DNA of 64,000 nucleotides from Dyadobacter sp. CY326 (GTDB lineage Bacteria; Bacteroidota; Bacteroidia; Cytophagales; Spirosomataceae), in contig NZ_JAJUXI010000003.1 in the NCBI RefSeq assembly GCF_021390515.1, positions 744,001 to 808,000 of the forward strand, written 5' to 3'. A program made the translations under genes and the position numbers. Below the pieces are notes generated by a model. That model was not told the DNA's origin. It saw nothing but the letters and a program-made list of their open reading frames with translations, and did no database searches. Below are positions 16,574 through 24,448 of the stretch, piece after piece; the stretch's first letter is position 1; every line of letters begins with the position of its first letter.

Positions 16574-19063
16574 TTGTCAGATACACTTACAAATCCATTT
16601 CTCGCCGGTGGCGGCCAAATGGGTGCCCATCTCCGAAATTCCGACTGGTCGGGCTCAACCCTGGGCAAGCCAGAGAGTTGGCCAATCAGCCTTCGGACTC
16701 TGCTGCAAATGATGCTTGACTCAGGTCTCCCGATGGTGTTGTTCTGGGGACGAGATTTAGTTACCTTTTATAATGATGCATTTTACCAGTCCACCAATAA
16801 TGGTCTTGACTTGCATCAGCTTGGCCGACCTGGCAAGGAGAGCTGGTCAAATGTCTGGCCAGTCATTGCCCCTGTCATTGATTCGGTTATGACAGGAAGA
16901 GACCCCGTTTTAACGCAAAACGAGTCTTTTCAATTACATGGTGATGGCAATGCATGGAGTTACAGCCTGGGTCGGATTTCAGACGATCAGGGACTCATTA
17001 ATGGTGTAATGGTAACTTGTCTGCAAAAGACAGAAAGGGTGGACACAGCCAGTCAGCTGCAATTGTCAGAGCAGCGGTTTCAAAACCTGGTTCGTGAAGC
17101 ATCCGTTGGGATAATCATGCTCAGCGGGCCAGAGATGCGTGTGGAGATTGTGAACGAAGCCTATGCGACCCTGATTGACAGAAAGCCGAGCCAATTACTT
17201 GGAAAAGAACTGTTTGACATAATCCCCGAAGCACGGGAGCCATTTCACGCCATTATCAGCAATGTCCTGCGCACAAGTGAGCCGGTATATCTGTACGCAC
17301 AGCCCTACTTTGTGGCAATAGAAAACGGGAAGAAAGAGGGATTTTTAGATCTTGTATATCATCCTTACCGCGAATTGGACGGCAGTGTCACGGGTGTAAT
17401 CGTCCTTTGTCAGGATGTTACCCAACAGGTGAAGGCCCGCAGGTTGCTGGAAGAAAGTGAAGCGCGTCTGCGCAGCTTGGTGGATAGTGCGCCCTTTCCA
17501 ATTGGTGTGTATACGGGCCTTGAAATGCGCATACAGATGGTTAATCAATCCATTGTAGATGTTTGGGGCAAAGGCGCAGACATTGTTGGCAAGCGCTACG
17601 CCGAAGTCTTGCCGGAGCTTGAAGGAAAAGGCATCTATGAACAGCTGGAACAGGTTTACCGGACTGGCAAGCCGTTTTATGCCCATAACCAGCGGGTTGA
17701 CCTCGTGATTTCTGGCCAATTACAGCGCTTCTATTTCAAATACATTTTTACACCGCTTTTTGATCAATCGGGAAATGTATATGGTGTGATGAACACAGCA
17801 GCAGATGTCACCGACCTGATGGTGGCTTATGAGCAGCTGGAAGAAACCCAGGCAAGCCTGAAAGGCGCTATCACACTTGCGCACCTGGGGACGTGGGAGC
17901 TGGACCTGGAAACGAAAAAGCTTACTTACTCGGATAGCATCAAGGAATGGTTTGGATTTGAACAAGATCAGGTTCCTGTTGATCAGGCATTTGACGCCAT
18001 TCATCATACGGACCGCGTTTCGGTTGAGGAAGCGATCAATCAAGCTTTGACTCCCGGTTCGGGAGGAATGTATGATGCCGAATACCGGATCGCTGGCAGC
18101 AGCACCAGAAATGAGCGTATTGTGCATGCAATGGGCAAAGTCATTTATGATTCTGACGGCCAGCCGCATAAGCTGCTCGGGACTGCGCAGGACGTTACCA
18201 TCGAGCGTGGGCAGCAGCAGGAATTAGAGCGACTCGTGGAAGATCGAACAGCGGAGCTGGGCGCATTGAATGAAGAGCTAGCCGCTCAGAATGAAGAGTA
18301 CATGGCCGTCAATGAAGAGCTGGAAGAAGCCAACCAGCTGCTTGCACGCTCAAACGAAAGTTTGCAGCAATTTGCCTATGTGGCCAGCCACGATTTGCAG
18401 GAACCGCTTCGTAAAATCAGACAGTTTAGTGACCGTTTAATGTCGTTCAATGTTAATGCGAGTGAAAAGGAGCTTCAATATTTGGAAAGAATTCAGGCAG
18501 CGGCCGGTCGCATGTCTGTGCTGGTAAGTGACCTGCTGGATTTTTCCAGTATAACGGCTGATCCTGCGACCAACCAGTTTGTAGCGCTCAATTCAGTGGT
18601 GGAAACTGTCATGAGTGACCTGGATTTAGCAATTTTAGAAACCGGGGCCAACATTCAGATTGACGAATTGCCTATTGTCTCGGGCAATGCCTCACAACTT
18701 GGGCAGCTGTTTCAAAATTTGCTCAGTAATGCCCTTAAATTTCGAAAGCCTGGTCTGTCGCCGGTTATTACGATCACTTATGAGCAGATTGGGCAAGATG
18801 CTTTGCCAATCTTTTTGAAACCCATAAGGCACACAAAAACTTATCATAAAATACAAGTAACTGACAACGGGATTGGGTTTGGGCAGCAATACGTTGACCG
18901 CATCTTTCAAATGTTTCAACGATTACATGGTCGGTCTCAATATGCTGGAACAGGGATCGGTCTTGCAATCTGCGAAAAGATTGTGTCCAACCATGGCGGC
19001 GCGATTACTGCCATTAGCGAGCCTGATCAGGGCGCTTCATTCGTCATTTATTTTCCAAATTGA
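16574..19063 (+). CDS. Multi-PAS soluble sensor histidine kinase
   Basis: The protein has 829 residues and no membrane segment. The start is most likely a TTG at 16574: an in-frame stop lies at 16553 and the segment before the first ATG (NPFLAGGGQMG) is conserved at the N-terminus of this kinase type, followed by DWSGSTLGKPESWP. A degenerate PAS-like region (1-160) and three PAS domains (about 165-285, 290-410, 420-545) are followed by a Glu-rich coiled coil (548-600). A HisKA domain with the H-box SHDLQEPLRKI (His 606) and an HATPase domain with Asn 719, DNGIGFG and GTGIGLAI complete it. It is an orphan kinase, since no regulator gene is adjacent. The ligand may be cytoplasmic. Confidence 0.9.
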   Translation: MSDTLTNPFLAGGGQMGAHLRNSDWSGSTLGKPESWPISLRTLLQMMLDSGLPMVLFWGRDLVTFYNDAFYQSTNNGLDLHQLGRPGKESWSNVWPVIAPVIDSVMTGRDPVLTQNESFQLHGDGNAWSYSLGRISDDQGLINGVMVTCLQKTERVDTASQLQLSEQRFQNLVREASVGIIMLSGPEMRVEIVNEAYATLIDRKPSQLLGKELFDIIPEAREPFHAIISNVLRTSEPVYLYAQPYFVAIENGKKEGFLDLVYHPYRELDGSVTGVIVLCQDVTQQVKARRLLEESEARLRSLVDSAPFPIGVYTGLEMRIQMVNQSIVDVWGKGADIVGKRYAEVLPELEGKGIYEQLEQVYRTGKPFYAHNQRVDLVISGQLQRFYFKYIFTPLFDQSGNVYGVMNTAADVTDLMVAYEQLEETQASLKGAITLAHLGTWELDLETKKLTYSDSIKEWFGFEQDQVPVDQAFDAIHHTDRVSVEEAINQALTPGSGGMYDAEYRIAGSSTRNERIVHAMGKVIYDSDGQPHKLLGTAQDVTIERGQQQELERLVEDRTAELGALNEELAAQNEEYMAVNEELEEANQLLARSNESLQQFAYVASHDLQEPLRKIRQFSDRLMSFNVNASEKELQYLERIQAAAGRMSVLVSDLLDFSSITADPATNQFVALNSVVETVMSDLDLAILETGANIQIDELPIVSGNASQLGQLFQNLLSNALKFRKPGLSPVITITYEQIGQDALPIFLKPIRHTKTYHKIQVTDNGIGFGQQYVDRIFQMFQRLHGRSQYAGTGIGLAICEKIVSNHGGAITAISEPDQGASFVIYFPN

Positions 19064-19251
19064 TAAAACAAGGGCAACTCACTCATTGTCATACAACCAA
19101 CTCATTTTGGCGGGATTCACCCTCTAATTTGTCGCATTTGCACAGGTTCAAATGCTGGACTAAATTTCACCTTTGCATTGCAATGTTGCTACGCTGAAAT
19201 AGATGTAGGCAGAGAACCTTAATCAAGATTAAACAGTCTAAAATCAAAATT

Positions 19252-19692
19252 ATGAAGACAATCAATCCATGGATCAATTTCAATGGAAATGCAGAAGAAG
19301 CATTCAATTTTTACAAATTAGTGTTTGGTGGCGAATTCACAAAAGTGATTCGTTTCAAAGATTTGTCAAGCGATGAATTCTCGATTCCAGAGAACGAAGC
19401 GGATAAAATAATGACCATTGTACTGCCGATAGGAAAGCACAATGTGTTGGTTGGCAATGATGTTCCTGAATTTATGGGAACAGTAAATGAAAGGGAAAAC
19501 CGGTCTAAAATAGCGATCAGTGCAGAAAGTCGTGAAGAAGCTGAGAAGGTTTTTAACGAATTATCGGCTGGCGGAGATGTTGAAGGTCCCATTGGCGACA
19601 GTCCCTGGGGTTCCTACGCCGGAATGTTCAGAGACAAGTATGGCATTGAATGGATTGTGGAATTTGACCCAAATGACGATAGCGGGATCTAA
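19252..19692 (+). CDS. PhnB-like VOC-superfamily protein
   Basis: The protein has 146 residues and two beta-alpha-beta-beta-beta units typical of PhnB-like members of the glyoxalase/VOC superfamily (INPWINFNGNAEEAFNFYK, DSPWGSYAGMFRDKYGIEW). The usual metal ligands of true glyoxalases are not obvious. These proteins are common in Bacteroidota, often in stress or antibiotic-resistance settings, and their activity is generally unknown. It is monocistronic, with about 190 bases upstream and 126 bases to the DUF4242 lipoprotein gene. Confidence 0.9.
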   Translation: MKTINPWINFNGNAEEAFNFYKLVFGGEFTKVIRFKDLSSDEFSIPENEADKIMTIVLPIGKHNVLVGNDVPEFMGTVNERENRSKIAISAESREEAEKVFNELSAGGDVEGPIGDSPWGSYAGMFRDKYGIEWIVEFDPNDDSGI

Positions 19693-19818
19693 CGGAAGTG
19701 CATTTCTTAAACCGTCATTAAAATAGGGTATCTGATTTTTTAAAATAGGGAAAAGCACCGAAATGTTGGCTCTGAAACCGACATTACTTTGCATCGTATT
19801 TAAAACAATCAGAACAAC

Positions 19819-20436
19819 ATGAAAAATTTAAGTTACAGTTTAATCGCACTCGCCGTACTTTTTAGTTCGTGCAAATCAGAATCACAGGGCATTGATTCAA
19901 ACCAACAAAAAAGCATGTTTCTCGACGTGCACAATCTTGAACCAGGTAAGGTCACGTATGATGCAGTGATGGAGGCTCACAAGAAAGATCTTGCAACGCA
20001 AAGCAAGTATGGCGTCAACTTTGTCAAATTCTGGGTCGATGAAGCGGCGGGTAAAGTTTACTGCCTCTCCGAATCCCCGGATTCCGCGTCGGTTTACCGC
20101 ACCCATAAAGACGCACACGGATTAGTTCCGGCTCTGGTGCAGCCGGTGAGCAGCGGCAAAGAAGCAGCTGCAAGCGCTAATCCAACGTTGTTTCTGGATA
20201 TTCACCAGCTTGGTGCGGGTAATGTAACCGCCAAGGCAGTTGCCGACGCTCACGTGAAAGATCTTGCCGTTCAAGGTAAGTATGGTGTCAATTTTATCAA
20301 TTATTGGGTTGATGAAAAGTCCGGCGCCGTAATGTGTCTCTCCGAAGCAAAAGATGCCAATTCGGTGATCAATACGCACAAGGAAGCGCACGGGTTAATT
20401 CCTGTCGAAGTTCACCCGGTGAAGCAGGGGCAATAG
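19819..20436 (+). CDS. Lipoprotein with two DUF4242 domains
   Basis: The protein has 205 residues. A signal peptide ends in a lipobox FSSC (Cys 18). Two DUF4242 domains follow at about 34-112 and 120-200. The copies are close in sequence (SKYGVNFVKFWVDEAAGKVYC versus GKYGVNFINYWVDEKSGAVMC, each ending in THK.AHGL.P), so they arose by an internal duplication. DUF4242 is a small ferredoxin-like fold. One characterised relative (SCO4226 of Streptomyces) binds nickel, so metal binding is possible but unproved here. A very strong terminator follows. A single-domain relative lies on the opposite strand 140 bases away. Confidence 0.88.
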   Translation: MKNLSYSLIALAVLFSSCKSESQGIDSNQQKSMFLDVHNLEPGKVTYDAVMEAHKKDLATQSKYGVNFVKFWVDEAAGKVYCLSESPDSASVYRTHKDAHGLVPALVQPVSSGKEAAASANPTLFLDIHQLGAGNVTAKAVADAHVKDLAVQGKYGVNFINYWVDEKSGAVMCLSEAKDANSVINTHKEAHGLIPVEVHPVKQGQ

Positions 20437-20447
20437 AGAAATCTGTT

Positions 20448-20497
20448 AAGCCAACACAAAAAGCCCGTCAACATTGACGGGCTTTTTGTGTTGGCTT
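20448..20497. terminator. Long bidirectional terminator between the DUF4242 genes
   Basis: A near-perfect inverted repeat with 23-24 paired bases in each arm and a 2-4 base loop. It contains T5 in the right arm and A5 in the left arm, so it can work in both directions. It lies between two convergent genes. Confidence 0.9.
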
Positions 20498-20579
20498 AAA
20501 AAAATCCGCCGCAGAAATTTCCGCGACGGATATGTAACATAACAAACCTAACTATTGACGATAAGGGGCCACCCGCATA

Positions 20580-20858
20580 TCAGTAAGTGGCTCCGGTGGT
20601 GGGGTCGATGATGGTTTTGACTTCTGTAATCGAATCAATCGGGAAGTTTCCGAGGCGCGCATGCTCACGGATCAGCTCTTCCGACTCCGTAATGTGCACA
20701 CAATAAAGCTTGTCGTTGGTCACATATGACTGAATCCAATGATACGGCACGCCTAGTTTGCGCACCGTTGCGCATGACGCCTGTGAGATCGCCTGCAATT
20801 CTTCCGTTGAAAAGTTGCCCAGGCCAGGAATTGTTCTCTCAATAATAAATTTTTTCAT
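20580..20858 (-). CDS. Single-domain DUF4242 protein
   Basis: This 92-residue protein is one DUF4242 domain with no leader (MKKFIIERTIPGLGNFSTEE at the front), so it is probably cytoplasmic. It has the same core as the two-domain lipoprotein on the other strand (KLGVPYHWIQSYVTNDKLYC), but diverges at the end. It starts 95 bases after the stop of the LuxR-type ATPase regulator gene on the same strand and could be read from the same transcript. DUF4242 genes often occur near such regulators, which suggests a shared signal. The function is unknown. Confidence 0.87.
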   Translation of the reverse strand: MKKFIIERTIPGLGNFSTEELQAISQASCATVRKLGVPYHWIQSYVTNDKLYCVHITESEELIREHARLGNFPIDSITEVKTIIDPTTGATY

Positions 20859-20952
20859 AAGGCCGGTTTTGTGATTAGAGTATGATTACAAAAGTATAAG
20901 CTGCGAGCTGGTTGGAACACAGTGTTATTGCCCAAATTAAAATCCAAATCCC

Positions 20953-23535
20953 CTATTTTAGAATCCCCAGTCCCGATGCTTTAATGACAGCTTTGGCACG
21001 AGTTCCCACATCGAGTTTTACAAGAATCGCCGAAATATGGTGGTCGACCGTTTTGGCAGAAATGAAAAGCTTTTCGGCGATTTCTTTATTTTGCATCCCG
21101 GTCTGAAGAAGTTGTAAAACATCCAGCTCGCGACTGGTGAGTTGGGCCGCATTGGAGCGGGTGCTCAGGCGTTTTCCTCTCGGAATCTTTCTCACTCCTT
21201 CCGAGCGCATTGATTGCCGCAATTTTTGATAAACCCTTTCGGCGCCCAATTCCTGTATCATATGCAGCGCCTTCCTCATATCGGCTTCGTCTCCATCAAA
21301 CAATGTCAGCGCATATTCGTAAGGGCAGCCGGCCTTTTCCCAATGCGAAGCTAAGCCATTTCCATTATTAACTTGATTGTCAGACCCTTCCGTCAAAATA
21401 TAGTCCTTTCTGGCACGTTGCAGCCAGAAATACAATTTGCTGTCTTCTTTGATTTTCTTGGTCTGTTTGACCATTCCCACAACCCGGTCAAGATCGGCAG
21501 GTTCAACAAGTGTTGTTCCCAGCAGCCACTCGTATTCCAGCAATGCAGACAAAGCCGGAACAATCCGGTGCAGTTCCATCGTGTCAAAAGCAATCTCCTT
21601 CGCCTCGGTCAGCAGGTCAAGCGCCCCCTCTTCTCCCCGGCGTAATTTTAATAAACCGACCGTAATCAGCACGCTCGTTTTGATCACAGGGAGCAGATCT
21701 TCGGTTTGCAAAATGCCGTTTGCCAGATCATAAGCTTCGTCCCAGGCACCGGTTTCCAAACAAAGCCTCGCTTTATATCCCACCATGTAGAGGCGCAGCG
21801 AATCCATATCCCTTTCCAGACAGTATGCGATTCCGAGATCCAGATATTCCCCCGCAACATCGTAAAGCTTCATCGACACAGCATTGCTTCCAATAGCAGT
21901 ATACGCACGGGCGGCGTGCTCGTGAAATGCATATTTCAGGGCGATCCGAAGGCTTTCCTGCAAACACGACATTCCCTCGGATATCGATCGGTGATCGGTC
22001 ATGAGCGCCGAGCCAATGCTGTTCAAAGCATGCGCGAGTGTTTCCTGATCGCCAATTTCGCGGGCCAGATCAGTTGCTTTTTGTCCCCACATTAAGCATT
22101 CGTCTGTCTGGTCGGCGAGCATTTTCAGGGCTGCCATGTTGCTGTAAGCCATTGCCTTGGCGCGGGAAGCCGGGGCGTTCTCTAATTCATTCACCGCCCT
22201 GGCGCCAAGTTTTTCGGCTTGGGTTCGATTGCCTTCATACCACCAAAGCCGCGACAAAAAGCGCAGGCCCTCTCCTACTTTTTCTGCATTTTGCTGTTCC
22301 TGCCAAAATCCAAGTGCCCGCTCTGCGTAGGCGATCGCTTCTTTATGCTGGTGAATCAGATAACATTCGTAAGCATATAATTCATAGTATTCTGCAAGCT
22401 TTTCTCTGCTGATAAACTTCTCACATTCAATAGCAAGGCAATACAATCTTGCCGCGTCTGCATGTGCGCCGGCCGATGCGGACTTTTGAGCAGCAATGGG
22501 CGCATAGCGGGCGATGAGCTCGTCCGCTCCGGCATTTTTTGCGTGATGGATAATGCGTTCGATTTCCTGATTTTGTTCAAATGCATCGAGAAACATCGAC
22601 AGGATTTGCTTATTGAGTGTAATGCGCAATAGTGGGGACAACGATGCCTCTATGGTCTGACTATAAAGCTGATGCTTAAAAAAGATCAGCCGATCCCTGA
22701 CGATCAGGATGCGTGAGCCAAAGCAATATTTAACCGCTTCCCTGTATCTTGGCTGTATTTGTTCAAGGTAATTTAATTCAAAGCCGGCAGGGAAAATCGA
22801 TAGCATTTCCCACAATGTCTTGGTGTCATCTTCCTGTCCTTTGTAAACCGATAAAATCGAATCCCGAACATTTTCAGGAACTCCGCTGCTATAACTTGCC
22901 AGGATTTCAGTTACATAAAAAGGGTTTCCATTGGTAATTTTGTAAACTTCTTCACCGCTGTATCCCTTCGCAGCTGCCATTTCTTCCACTATCTGGCGGG
23001 AGAAAGGTGTTAGTTGGAATTTGGTGAATGAATCGGAATAAAACTGCCCGAGCACATTTCGCAGCGGGTGCCGCGTGTGCACTTCGTCGTCCCGGTAAGT
23101 GAGGATCAACAGGCATTTCAGCTGACCAATACGCCTGCCAAGAAATTTGATAAAATCAAGCGTCGCTTCGTCCGCCCAGTGGATGTCTTCAAAAACGACC
23201 AAAACGCCGTCACGCTCTTTATGTAATTCTTGTAAAACGTTGAAGAAAAGCGCTGTCCGGTCCTCAGCATTGGCATGTACATCGGAGACTCCTTTTCCCA
23301 GCTGCATCATAATATCATAAAGGGGTGCAAGCGGTCGCGGACTATACAATGCGTCGCACGTTCCCCAGTAAGTTTTGTAGTCAGGTCTGATTTCTTTGCA
23401 GAAAGCGTTGACCAGTGTGGTCTTCCCGATCCCGGGCTCGCCGGTTACAAAAATACAATGTCCTTCACCGCTTAATGTTTGTCTGAATCTGGAACGCAGT
23501 ATATTTAAAAATTCTGCTCTTTCGATAAGTTCCAT
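20953..23535 (-). CDS. Large ATP-binding LuxR-type regulator (LAL/MalT-like STAND)
   Basis: The protein has 860 residues. An N-terminal STAND/AAA ATPase carries Walker A GEPGIGKTT (32-40) and Walker B VLVVFEDIHWAD (about 113-124). A long helical region (about 330-760) resembles tetratricopeptide repeats. A C-terminal LuxR HTH (about 795-857: LTSRELDVLQLLQTGMQNKE, then SAKTVDHHISAIL) binds DNA. Such proteins bind a ligand through the repeat region and oligomerise with ATP. The inducer is unknown. The gene is divergent from the small anchored protein at 23.7 kb, and the DUF4242 gene is just downstream. Confidence 0.92.
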   Translation of the reverse strand: MELIERAEFLNILRSRFRQTLSGEGHCIFVTGEPGIGKTTLVNAFCKEIRPDYKTYWGTCDALYSPRPLAPLYDIMMQLGKGVSDVHANAEDRTALFFNVLQELHKERDGVLVVFEDIHWADEATLDFIKFLGRRIGQLKCLLILTYRDDEVHTRHPLRNVLGQFYSDSFTKFQLTPFSRQIVEEMAAAKGYSGEEVYKITNGNPFYVTEILASYSSGVPENVRDSILSVYKGQEDDTKTLWEMLSIFPAGFELNYLEQIQPRYREAVKYCFGSRILIVRDRLIFFKHQLYSQTIEASLSPLLRITLNKQILSMFLDAFEQNQEIERIIHHAKNAGADELIARYAPIAAQKSASAGAHADAARLYCLAIECEKFISREKLAEYYELYAYECYLIHQHKEAIAYAERALGFWQEQQNAEKVGEGLRFLSRLWWYEGNRTQAEKLGARAVNELENAPASRAKAMAYSNMAALKMLADQTDECLMWGQKATDLAREIGDQETLAHALNSIGSALMTDHRSISEGMSCLQESLRIALKYAFHEHAARAYTAIGSNAVSMKLYDVAGEYLDLGIAYCLERDMDSLRLYMVGYKARLCLETGAWDEAYDLANGILQTEDLLPVIKTSVLITVGLLKLRRGEEGALDLLTEAKEIAFDTMELHRIVPALSALLEYEWLLGTTLVEPADLDRVVGMVKQTKKIKEDSKLYFWLQRARKDYILTEGSDNQVNNGNGLASHWEKAGCPYEYALTLFDGDEADMRKALHMIQELGAERVYQKLRQSMRSEGVRKIPRGKRLSTRSNAAQLTSRELDVLQLLQTGMQNKEIAEKLFISAKTVDHHISAILVKLDVGTRAKAVIKASGLGILK

Positions 23536-23693
23536 GGTGCCATATAAAGAAAATAAACTCGAAATTAGCTTTAAATGAGCAATTTATGAATACCGTAAAC
23601 TAGGAACGCGCTATGAACAGGTTAAAGAATAATCATGTTAAGTCTATAAAAAGTTAAACTTTTTCATTATGTTTAGGACGCTAACTTGGATTA

Positions 23694-24245
23694 ATGAAAA
23701 CGGTTGCCTGCATATTTCTGCTTGTACTGCTGCTTTGCAATATGCTGAGCCTTTCATTGACCGTATTATTATTTGACAGTGGCTATAAAAATGCTTCCAT
23801 CAAAATTAATGTCGCGCAAACGCAAACCATTAAAATTCCGTTGCCTTCGATCCCATATGCAGCGCCTTTAGAGCTCGGCGATGTTGAAAACCACTTGCTT
23901 CGTATTGCAGACGGGTTTTATAATGTGACTCAATATGCGCACGAAAACGACACACTGTATGTGACGCTCACACCCGACGCGTCGGCTCACCAACGTTTTG
24001 CTGAGCTTTCGCATATGGTTCAGCAAGTTCACGAATTCCCCGCCGGGGCGTCTGAATCGCCACGCAGCAAGACCATTAAATTACTAAACGATCTGATCAA
24101 GATTTACCTGCCTGCAAAAGTCCACTTGGCCGGCAGTAACCTATACATTACGAGTTTAAATCTTGGAAATCAGTATCCTGCATTGAACGCTAAACTCCTT
24201 TCTTCGTTTCCTGCACCTCCCTTTTGTCCTCCCGAAGCAGCTTAA
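23694..24245 (+). CDS. Unknown membrane-anchored or secreted protein
   Basis: The protein has 183 residues. Residues 4-27 form a strong hydrophobic segment (an uncleaved anchor or a signal peptide). The rest is soluble, with a repeated 'LR(I/L)..Y.V..' beta pattern in the middle and a proline-rich tail (PAPPFCPPEAA). I recognise no domain. It has its own intergenic regions on both sides and is divergent from the LuxR-type regulator gene, which may control it. It is probably exposed to the periplasm. Confidence 0.6.
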   Translation: MKTVACIFLLVLLLCNMLSLSLTVLLFDSGYKNASIKINVAQTQTIKIPLPSIPYAAPLELGDVENHLLRIADGFYNVTQYAHENDTLYVTLTPDASAHQRFAELSHMVQQVHEFPAGASESPRSKTIKLLNDLIKIYLPAKVHLAGSNLYITSLNLGNQYPALNAKLLSSFPAPPFCPPEAA

Positions 24246-24448
24246 AAAACTTCATTGATTGATTGACGTAACACGGCTATTGGCCGGGTTATGTCCGTAT
24301 TGTATTAATCAAAATCAGCAAATGTTTAAGAGCACAATGGGCGCAGAGCCTGTTGGCTAATAAACGGAACCAAGCTGGCCGAACACAGAACCTGAGCTTT
24401 GAAGCTTGCGGTTGAGATCGGTTTTATTCAAAATCTTCAAGATAAATT

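Noticed and set aside
16341-16586. An 81-codon minus-strand frame in the divergent promoter region.
   Set aside because: Cys-rich, no family, and it would cover the promoter of the PAS kinase.
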